A stretch of 64,000 bases of DNA, from assembly GCA_963841635.1 (NCBI GenBank), contig CAWJDO010000002.1, forward strand, positions 1,984,001-2,048,000, in the 5' to 3' direction. Below, one piece after another: positions 58,235 through 64,000 of the stretch (positions are counted from its first letter, which is position 1; every line of letters begins with the position of its first letter). Made by a program: the position numbers and the translations under genes. The notes under the pieces were generated by a model, which saw only the letters and a program-made list of their open reading frames with translations, had not been told where the DNA came from and did not search any database. The DNA comes from DASWZN01 sp963841635 (GTDB taxonomy: Bacteria; Acidobacteriota; Terriglobia; Bryobacterales; Bryobacteraceae).

Positions 58235-59611
58235 ATGCCCAACGAATTTGACGCCGTCATCATCGGCACCGGGCAGGCCGGCCCGTTCCTCGCGGCCCGG
58301 TTGTCCGCCGCCGGCATGAAAGTCGCCGTCGCCGAACGTGCCCGCTTTGGCGGGACCTGCATCAACACCGGATGCACTCCCACCAAGACCCTCGTCGCCA
58401 GCGCGTACGCGGCCCAGGTGGCGCGCCGCTCCGCCGAGTTCGGCGTCACCATCGAAGGCCGCGTCGGCATCGACATGAAGCGTGTCAAGGCGCGAAAGGA
58501 CGAAATCACGGGCAAGTCGAGAACGGGAATCGAGGCTTGGCTTCGAGGCCTGCAGAATTGCACGGTCTATCAGGGCCATGCCCGATTCGAATCGGCGCAT
58601 GAGGTGCGCGTGGGCGACCAGTTGCTCAGCGCGGACAAGATCTTTATCAACGTCGGCGGCCGCGCGACGATACCGGCCATGCCCGGTCTGCCGGGCACAC
58701 CGTATCTGACCAATTCATCCCTGCTCGATATGGATACCTTGCCGTCACACCTGGTCATCGTGGGCGGCGGCGCTGTGGGCCTGGAGTTCGGACAGATCTT
58801 CAGACGCTTCGGCAGCGAGGTAACGATTGTCGAGATGGGGCCCAGGCTGGCCGGCCACGAGGACGAAGATGTCTCGGCCGCGGTGTTGGACATTCTGCAG
58901 CGCGAGGGCATCCAGGTTTACCTCAACGCAAAGTGCATCGCGGTCGCGCGGCAGGGCGACGGGATCGTGGTGCATACGGACTGCACTAGCGACGGGCCCG
59001 ATTTCGCGGGGACGCATGTGCTGCTGGCCGTAGGCCGGACGCCCAACACGGACGACCTCGGGCTCGACCGGGCAGGCGTGACCCGTAACACTCGCGGCTA
59101 CATCCAAGTTGACGACGAGTTGCGCACCAATGTGCCCGGCATCTGGGCCTTGGGAGACTGCAATGGCCGCGGAGCATTCACGCACACCTCCTACAACGAT
59201 TTCGAGATCGTCGCGGCCAATCTGCTCGACCACGACGCTCGCCGGGTGTCGGACCGCATCACGGCCTACAACCTGTACATCGATCCGCCGCTCGGGCGCG
59301 CCGGAATGACGGAGGCGCAAGCCCGTGCCTCCGGACGCCGCGTCCTGATGGCCACGCGCCCTATGTCCCGCGTCAGCAGGGCCATCGAGAAAGGCGAAAC
59401 GCAGGGCTTTATGAAGTTGCTCGTGGACGGCGATTCGAAGGAGTTCCTTGGCGCGGCCATCCTGGGCACCGGAGGAGATGAAGTCATCCACTGCGTCCTC
59501 GACCTGATGTACGCGCACGCTCCCTACACCGTGATGCAGCGAGCCATGCACATCCACCCGACGGTCTCCGAACTTCTCCCCACCACGCTCGGCGACCTGA
59601 AGCCGCTCTGA
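58235..59611 (+). CDS. FAD-dependent disulfide oxidoreductase (mercuric-reductase/lipoamide-dehydrogenase-like)
   Basis: A 458-residue class I flavoprotein. The FAD motif is DAVIIGTGQAGPFLAARL. The redox disulfide is C42-C47 (GGTCINTGCTPTK), and the second dinucleotide motif is LVIVGGGAVGLEFGQIFRRFG. The catalytic HxxxxxE pair near the C-terminus is in HIHPTVSELLP. It lacks the N-terminal HMA domain and C-terminal Cys pair of MerA, so mercury reduction is not indicated. It follows the SDR gene by 22 bases; the three genes probably handle one small reactive compound. Confidence 0.9.
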   Translation: MPNEFDAVIIGTGQAGPFLAARLSAAGMKVAVAERARFGGTCINTGCTPTKTLVASAYAAQVARRSAEFGVTIEGRVGIDMKRVKARKDEITGKSRTGIEAWLRGLQNCTVYQGHARFESAHEVRVGDQLLSADKIFINVGGRATIPAMPGLPGTPYLTNSSLLDMDTLPSHLVIVGGGAVGLEFGQIFRRFGSEVTIVEMGPRLAGHEDEDVSAAVLDILQREGIQVYLNAKCIAVARQGDGIVVHTDCTSDGPDFAGTHVLLAVGRTPNTDDLGLDRAGVTRNTRGYIQVDDELRTNVPGIWALGDCNGRGAFTHTSYNDFEIVAANLLDHDARRVSDRITAYNLYIDPPLGRAGMTEAQARASGRRVLMATRPMSRVSRAIEKGETQGFMKLLVDGDSKEFLGAAILGTGGDEVIHCVLDLMYAHAPYTVMQRAMHIHPTVSELLPTTLGDLKPL

Positions 59612-59662
59612 CGGCCGTTCGCGCCTTCGCCCGCGCCCGCTGTCGTATCCTTAAGACGACTG

Positions 59663-60568
59663 ATGGGTGCCGTTTCTGGTGTGTATGCCGCCGCGATCAC
59701 GCCCCGGCGCGAGGGTCCGGGGATCGACCTGGCCGGCGTGTTCGATCTGCTGGATTTTCTCGGCCGCGGCGGAGTGGACGGCATCGCGCTCATGGGCTCG
59801 ACCGGCGAGTTCCTCCACTTCCCCATCATCGAGCGCTGTCGCCTGATCTCGCTTGCCATCCGGCGCAGCCGCGTGCCGATCCTGGCCGGCGTGAGCCACT
59901 CGACCCTGGAGGGCGCGCTGTCGCTGGCGCGCGAGGCCGCTAACGCCGGTGCCGCCGGCGTGCTCCTCATGCCGCCCTATTTCTACAGCTACAGCCAGGA
60001 GGACGTCCGCCATTTCTATCTGCACTTCGCCGACGCGCTGAAGGGGTCGGTGCCCATCTTCCTTTACAACATCCCGTCCTTCACCACCGCCATTTCGTCT
60101 GCACTCGCCATCGAACTGCTTTCCACCGGCCTGTTCGAGGGCATCAAGGATTCGACGGCCAGTTGGGATGACTTCGAAGCCCTCCGCGCGGCGCGCGAGC
60201 GATTCCCGTTCACCCTGATGGCCGGGCAGGACGTGCTGTATTCCCGGGCGCGACGTGCGGGAGCCGACGGGGTGGTCTCCGGAATCGCCTCGGCCATCCC
60301 CGAGCTGCACGTGGCGCTCGACCGCGCCCTGCTCGCCGGCCAGACGGAGCGCGCCGAAGCGCTGGATCGCCGCCTGCACGAATTCGTCGCCTGGATCCCA
60401 GGGTTCCCTCCTCCGGTTGCCATTCGCGAAGCCGCTGCCCTGCGCGGACTGCGTCCCGGCCCGGCCGCCGCGCCGCCAGGCCCTGAAGCCAGACAGAAGC
60501 TGGCCGAGTTCGCCGACTGGTTCAAATCCTGGCTGCCCGAGATGCTGAAGGACTGCCGCGAGAGCTGA
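59663..60568 (+). CDS. Dihydrodipicolinate synthase/N-acetylneuraminate lyase family protein
   Basis: A 301-residue (beta/alpha)8 aldolase. The Schiff-base lysine is K162 (FEGIKDST) and the conserved tyrosine Y135 (PIFLYNIPSF). The loop GSTGEF at 45-50 binds the keto-acid carboxylate. The family covers DapA, NanA and several sugar-acid aldolases or dehydratases. The sequence differs from canonical DapA in length and C-terminus, so a sugar-acid lyase is as likely as lysine synthesis. It stands alone, followed by repeats. Confidence 0.88.
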   Translation: MGAVSGVYAAAITPRREGPGIDLAGVFDLLDFLGRGGVDGIALMGSTGEFLHFPIIERCRLISLAIRRSRVPILAGVSHSTLEGALSLAREAANAGAAGVLLMPPYFYSYSQEDVRHFYLHFADALKGSVPIFLYNIPSFTTAISSALAIELLSTGLFEGIKDSTASWDDFEALRAARERFPFTLMAGQDVLYSRARRAGADGVVSGIASAIPELHVALDRALLAGQTERAEALDRRLHEFVAWIPGFPPPVAIREAAALRGLRPGPAAAPPGPEARQKLAEFADWFKSWLPEMLKDCRES

Positions 60569-60575
60569 GAGCTCC

Positions 60576-60607
60576 TTACCGAGCCGCGACCCCAAGGGAG
60601 CGGACCC
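60576..60607 (+). repeat. Family A hairpin repeat, copy 4
   Basis: TTACCGAG then the hairpin 60584-60603: CCGC/GCGG, tandem G.A mismatches, CC/GG and loop CCAA, followed by GACCC. It lies 16 bases after the DapA-family gene. Confidence 0.85.
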
Positions 60608-60694
60608 AGCGTCGGGTCCTGGAGCATTGCCCGACGCTCGGCCACGGCCATCCCGATTCGTCGCCGTGCACGCGCGCGTCGTAGACCTCAAACA

Positions 60695-60714
60695 CCGCTC
60701 CCTTGCGGTCGCGG
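60695..60714 (-). repeat. Family A hairpin repeat, copy 5 (minus strand)
   Basis: Read on the minus strand, CCGCGACCGCAAGGGAGCGG forms the family A hairpin with tandem G.A mismatches, CC/GG inner stem and a GCAA loop. It is the only copy in this orientation here. Confidence 0.8.
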
Positions 60715-60760
60715 CTCGGCCCGGACGAATCGATCACTTTCATGTCGCGCACCCGCCGAG

Positions 60761-60793
60761 AGCTGAAAGCAGACAGCCGAAAGCTGACAGCTG
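60761..60793. repeat. AGCTGAAAGC-type dispersed repeat
   Basis: AGCTGAAAGCAGACAGC is followed by a near copy, CGAAAGCTGACAGCTG. A related AGCTTTCAGCCTTCAGCT lies at 18419-18437. Similar strings are common in intergenic DNA of soil bacteria. Together with the two family A copies it fills the 60569-60831 spacer, in which I see no gene. Confidence 0.55.
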
Positions 60794-60831
60794 CCCGCCC
60801 AGGGCTGTACCCTAGGTATTCGGCCCAACCA

Positions 60832-62217
60832 ATGAGCAAATACGTCGAGGACTTTCGAAGCGCCGCGCACGAAGCGGTGGACTGGGTTTCCGAGTACCTG
60901 GAGGACCCCCGCCGCTACCCGGTTTTTCCGCGCGTCAAGCCCGGCGATCTGACCGATGCCCTGCCGCCCGCAGCGCCCGCGAACGGCGAACCGTTCGATG
61001 CGATCCTCAAGGACTTCGAGAAGCTGATCATCCCGGCGGTGACGCACTGGAACCATCCGGGCTTCATGGCCTACTTCGCCTGCACCGGCTCAACGCCGGC
61101 CATCATCGCGGAGATGCTGATCGCAGCGCTAAATACCAACGGGATACACTGGGCCACCTCGCCCGCCCTGACCGAACTGGAGCAGGTGACGCTAGGCTGG
61201 CTGCGCCAATGGCTCGGGCTGCCCGACGAGTTCTTCGGCATCATTTACGACACCGCTTCGGTGAGTACTCTGCACGCCATCGCCGCCGCGCGCGAGCTGG
61301 CCGATCCGGACGCGCGCGAAAACGGCGGCCGCCCGTACCTGACGCTGTACACTTCCGAGCAGGCGCACTCCTCCGTCGAGAAGGACGCTATCGCCCTCGG
61401 CATCGGGCGCCGCAACGTCCGCAAGATTCCGGTGGACTCGCATTTCAGGATGCGTGTGGACGCGCTCGAGGAGGCCATCCAGCGCGATCTGGCGGCCGGC
61501 AAGCGCCCCTTCTGCGTCGTCGCGACCGTGGGTACCACCTCCACCACCAGCGTCGATCCGGTGCCCGCCATCGCCGACCTCGCCGAAAAGCACGGCCTGT
61601 GGCTGCACGTCGATGCGGCCTACGCCGGCGGCGCGGCCATCGTGCCCGAGTTCCGCCACCTGTTCGCGGGAGTGGACCGCGCCCACTCGGTGGTGATGAA
61701 TGCGCACAAGTGGCTCTTCACGCCGATGGACCTCAGCGTCTTCTACACGCGCCGGCCGGACATCCTGCGCCGCGCCTTCTCGCTGGTTCCGGAGTACCTG
61801 AAGACCGACGAGGACCCGCGTGCCATCAACCTGATGGACTACGCCATTCCCCTGGGCCGCCGCTTCCGCGCGCTGAAGCTGTGGTTTGTCATGCGCTACT
61901 TCGGCCGCGAAGGCATCTGCACGGCCATTCGCTCGCAGGTGGCCATGGCCAGGAAGTTCTCCGGCTGGGTTGGCGGCGATCAGCGCTTCGAGCGCATGGC
62001 GCCCAACCCTCTCTCGGTGGTCTGCTTCCGCTTCAAAGGCACAGACGAGGAGAACAAGGCCATCCTCGATTCTGTGAACGCCTCCGGCAAAGTGTTCCTC
62101 TCGCACACCGTACTCAATGGGAAATTCACGATCCGCCTTGCGATCGGGAACCTGGGCACGGGCCGGGAGGACGTCGAAATGGCCTGGGATCTCATCCAGA
62201 AAGCCGTACCGGTATGA
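60832..62217 (+). CDS. Group II pyridoxal-phosphate amino-acid decarboxylase (AADC-like)
   Basis: A 461-residue enzyme from ATG 60832. The PLP lysine is K293 in NAHKWLFTPMD, the aspartate that contacts the pyridine nitrogen is D261 (LHVDAAYAGG), and H179 (EQAHSSVEK) stacks on the ring. WNHPGFMAYFACTGSTPAIIAEML is the typical N-terminal region of aromatic-L-amino-acid decarboxylases. It should decarboxylate an aromatic amino acid to an amine in the cytosol. Its stop overlaps the RidA start by 4 bases. Confidence 0.9.
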   Translation: MSKYVEDFRSAAHEAVDWVSEYLEDPRRYPVFPRVKPGDLTDALPPAAPANGEPFDAILKDFEKLIIPAVTHWNHPGFMAYFACTGSTPAIIAEMLIAALNTNGIHWATSPALTELEQVTLGWLRQWLGLPDEFFGIIYDTASVSTLHAIAAARELADPDARENGGRPYLTLYTSEQAHSSVEKDAIALGIGRRNVRKIPVDSHFRMRVDALEEAIQRDLAAGKRPFCVVATVGTTSTTSVDPVPAIADLAEKHGLWLHVDAAYAGGAAIVPEFRHLFAGVDRAHSVVMNAHKWLFTPMDLSVFYTRRPDILRRAFSLVPEYLKTDEDPRAINLMDYAIPLGRRFRALKLWFVMRYFGREGICTAIRSQVAMARKFSGWVGGDQRFERMAPNPLSVVCFRFKGTDEENKAILDSVNASGKVFLSHTVLNGKFTIRLAIGNLGTGREDVEMAWDLIQKAVPV

Positions 62218-62594
62218 AGCACACCATAGCAACCCCTCAAGCCCCGCAGGCCATCGGACCGTATTCGCAAGCCGTGGTGTCGAACGGCACCGCTTATCTG
62301 AGCGGCCAGATTCCGCTCGACCCGGCCACCGGGCAGATTGTCGAAGGTGACATCGCAGCTCAGACGGCCCGCGTGTTGGAAAACCTGAAGGCCGTGCTCG
62401 TGGCTTGCGGCTCCTCGCTCGATCAGGTGCTCAAGACCACGGTGTACCTCAAGGACATGGGCGAGTTCGCGCGCATGAACGAGGTGTACGCCCGCTATTT
62501 TCCGTCCACCCCTCCGGCCCGCTCGACCGTAGAGGTGGCGCGCCTGCCGCGCGACGCCCGCATCGAGATCGATGCCATCGCCCGCGTCGGCTAG
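62214..62594 (+). CDS. ridA: RidA family enamine/imine deaminase
   Basis: A 126-residue protein of normal RidA length. Key residues are visible: the conserved R103 in RSTVEVARLP, and the N-terminal AIGPYSQAVVSNGTAYLSGQIPLDP. RidA hydrolyses reactive enamine/imine intermediates released by PLP enzymes. The ATGA overlap with the PLP decarboxylase gene makes a functional pairing likely: RidA may clear by-products of that enzyme or of a neighbouring one. Confidence 0.93.
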   Translation: MKHTIATPQAPQAIGPYSQAVVSNGTAYLSGQIPLDPATGQIVEGDIAAQTARVLENLKAVLVACGSSLDQVLKTTVYLKDMGEFARMNEVYARYFPSTPPARSTVEVARLPRDARIEIDAIARVG

Positions 62595-62611
62595 CTTGTC
62601 AGCCACGAGCT

Positions 62612-62654
62612 GTGGGGCAGGACTCCAGTCCTGCAGCGGGTCTCCAGACCCGCC
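62612..62654. repeat. Family B modular palindrome array (two modules)
   Basis: GCAGGACT-CC-AGTCCTGC (62617-62634) and GCGGGTCT-CC-AGACCCGC (62636-62653) follow GTGGG, 18 bases after the RidA stop. Confidence 0.92.
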
Positions 62655-62728
62655 CCTCACTCGCGATGGTCGGCGCTCCGACCGCCAGGTCCGGTGCCAG
62701 CGCGGTCGAAAAGCTGGCGTCACCCACC

Positions 62729-62760
62729 AGCACTGAACCGCGACCGTCAGGGAGCGGACC
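62729..62760 (+). repeat. Family A hairpin repeat, copy 6
   Basis: AGCACTGAA then the hairpin 62738-62757: CCGC/GCGG, tandem G.A mismatches, CC/GG and loop GTCA, followed by GACC. It lies 35 bases before the acyltransferase start. Confidence 0.9.
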
Positions 62761-62794
62761 GCTCGCGCTACAATGGACTGATTTTGGCTCCGCC

Positions 62795-63913
62795 ATGCTG
62801 AACAAGAGCCTGGAGATCGCTAGAGGACTCGCCGCCCTGTGGGTCTTTTTGTACCACATGCGCTTCGGCATCGATCCCGGCCTGTTCCGGCGGTTCGCCG
62901 ATTGCGGCATGCTCGGGGTGCCCGCCTTCTTCGTCATCTCCGGCTACTGCATGATGGCCTCCAGCCGCAGCACCATGGCCAAGGGACAGACGGCGGGTTC
63001 GTTCCTGAAGCGCCGTCTGCGGCGTATCTTTCCGCCTTTCTGGGCGTCGATCGCGGTCTGCCTTGCGGCTCCGTTCTTCGGTGCCGCGATCTACTGGTGC
63101 CGTGCCCGCAGGTTCCATCTTGACAGCCCACCCTGGTACGCGTTTTCAGTGCCGGACTGGATGGGCCTGGTCACCCTGACCAAGGGCCTCGCCACCACCG
63201 GCGCCACGCACAAACCCTGGGCTCCAGTGAATTCGGTCTACTGGAGTCTTGCAATCGAAGTGCAGTTCTATCTCGTCATGGCGCTGGCCTTGCTGTGGCG
63301 GCGCGGCTTCATGACCGTCCTGACGGTGGCCACGGTGGGGGCCGTCTGGTGGTGGCGGCGCGGCCCATTTCTATCCGGACTCTTCATGCAGTACTGGGCC
63401 ATGTTCGCTTTCGGTCTGCTGCTCTATACCGTCCTCGACAAGGGCTTCCGGCCTTCGCGCCTCTTCGGCCGCTGGACGGCGCCGGCCAGCATCGTCCTCA
63501 CCGCCGGGCTGATCGCGGCGACGCTGGCATTCACCGTCCGGTATCCGAGTGAAACCCTGGAAAGGCAGACGCTGTTCGCGCTGTGCTGCGGCGTGGTTCT
63601 CTGGGCCGCCAGCGGAGTGGAACCCCTGGTGAAGAAGGACCTCCTGCCCACGCGCGCGATGACCGGCCTCGGCAAGATGTCTTATTCGGTCTACCTGATT
63701 CACGTCCCGCTGGTTTCGCTGGTGATGGCAACCGTCAGAGTGTGGCTGCGGAGGGGGACGCTCGCCAGCCTGCTGTGCATCGCCGCAACGCTGCCGCTAG
63801 CCTATCTCTTCTACCGCTACTTCGAAAAGCCGTACGCCACCAGCCGCCGCGAACCGGCCCCCGTCCGCCCGCAGCCGGCCCCCGAGCCCGAGCCGGTGGC
63901 CGTGGTCAACTAA
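62795..63913 (+). CDS. Acyltransferase 3 family membrane protein
   Basis: A 372-residue inner-membrane protein from ATG 62795 with about ten helices. The N-terminus has the family signature SLEIARGLAALWVFLYHMRFG with the essential His, then GVPAFFVISGYCMM and RRLRRIFPPFWAS. It would move an acyl group to a sugar of an exopolysaccharide, lipopolysaccharide or similar glycan. The tail is Pro-rich. The frame is open upstream across repeats, but that part is repeat translation and not protein. Confidence 0.9.
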   Translation: MLNKSLEIARGLAALWVFLYHMRFGIDPGLFRRFADCGMLGVPAFFVISGYCMMASSRSTMAKGQTAGSFLKRRLRRIFPPFWASIAVCLAAPFFGAAIYWCRARRFHLDSPPWYAFSVPDWMGLVTLTKGLATTGATHKPWAPVNSVYWSLAIEVQFYLVMALALLWRRGFMTVLTVATVGAVWWWRRGPFLSGLFMQYWAMFAFGLLLYTVLDKGFRPSRLFGRWTAPASIVLTAGLIAATLAFTVRYPSETLERQTLFALCCGVVLWAASGVEPLVKKDLLPTRAMTGLGKMSYSVYLIHVPLVSLVMATVRVWLRRGTLASLLCIAATLPLAYLFYRYFEKPYATSRREPAPVRPQPAPEPEPVAVVN

Positions 63914-63918
63914 CCCGA

Positions 63919-63968
63919 GCACCGAACCGCGAGCCTGGTCTAGGCGACCGGACCGCTCCCAGGCTCGC
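63919..63968 (+). repeat. Family A repeat copy 7 and terminator-like stem
   Basis: GAGCACCGAA and CCGCGA are followed by GCCT-GGTCT-AGGC, then GA and CCGG: the family A plan with a longer, still paired inner stem. GCGAGCCTGG (63929-63938) is also a perfect complement of CCAGGCTCGC (63959-63968), which could terminate both convergent genes. Confidence 0.7.
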
Positions 63969-64000
63969 CTACTCCCCCATCTCGACGTAGTCGACGTGGG
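63969..64000 (-). CDS. C-terminal end of an unidentified gene (cut by window edge)
   Basis: Read on the minus strand, the last ten codons would be HVDYVEMGE and a TAG stop at 63969. The stop lies next to the terminator-like stem, as expected of a gene end. Too little is present to name a product, and the frame choice is inference. Confidence 0.4.
   Translation of the reverse strand, partial: HVDYVEMGE

Noticed and set aside
62405..62794. N-terminal extension of the acyltransferase frame
   Set aside because: The upstream part overlaps ridA in another frame and then translates family A and B repeats; the membrane-protein signature starts at 62795.
1..64000. CRISPR array, prophage or defence island
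   Set aside because: No regularly spaced repeats with unique spacers, no phage structural genes, and no cas or restriction genes were found.

Overview
The window is GC-rich and gene-dense, with genes on both strands in short runs. It looks like a chromosomal segment of an Acidobacteriota genome, probably of the Solibacter/Bryobacter type. The reasons are TonB receptors with an N-terminal carboxypeptidase-regulatory domain, DUF1579 and other secreted lipocalin-like proteins, an exported RraA-like protein, a FucP/GluP-type sugar carrier, and several families of short palindromic intergenic repeats. This placement is an inference from protein style; no rRNA or tRNA gene is visible.

Layout. 1-600: edge of an IS4-type insertion sequence. 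0.7-6 kb: sugar and lactate transporters, PEBP-like, CDGSH and RraA-like proteins. 6-11.4 kb: a LytS/LytR-type two-component system behind a glycoside-hydrolase lipoprotein and an outer-membrane barrel. 11.5-20.3 kb: housekeeping and conserved genes (CCA-type nucleotidyltransferase, XerD, 2H phosphoesterase, patatin, efflux adaptor, GAF protein, BNR-repeat protein). 20.3-21.1 kb: a gene-free stretch with many nested stems that ends in an intrinsic terminator, read here as a candidate large structured RNA. 21.2-33.1 kb: class IV aminotransferase, HipA-like kinase, histone-H1-like protein, lytic transglycosylase, EF-G paralogue, ATL protein, APC permease, a second CCA-type nucleotidyltransferase and a small membrane protein. 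33.2-38.1 kb: a frameshifted AraC regulator, a methyltransferase, a selenium-binding protein/methanethiol-oxidase homologue and a polytopic membrane protein. 38.2-42.2 kb: OmpH, GroES and a GH94 phosphorylase.

42.4-50.7 kb is the most coherent regulatory unit. A TonB receptor carrying the CxxxM...HxM copper site of the OprC type is followed on the same strand by RegB (quinone-type redox sensor kinase) and RegA. Its divergent promoter region holds two copies of a palindrome close to the RegA/RegR/PrrA box, and a second TonB receptor is transcribed the other way. I infer a redox- and copper-responsive uptake module.

50.7-64 kb: a beta-propeller protein, a DUF3052 protein, an M23 peptidase, a PilZ protein, pyruvate dehydrogenase E1 alpha and beta, a VOC-SDR-flavoprotein cluster, a DapA-family lyase, an amino-acid decarboxylase coupled to RidA, and an acyltransferase.

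Two repeat families run through the intergenic gaps. Family A (7 copies) is a short hairpin with a conserved 5' tag, tandem G.A mismatches and a covarying inner stem. Family B (8 arrays) is built of small perfect hairpins strung together. Several apparent small reading frames are translations of these repeats and were not called as genes.
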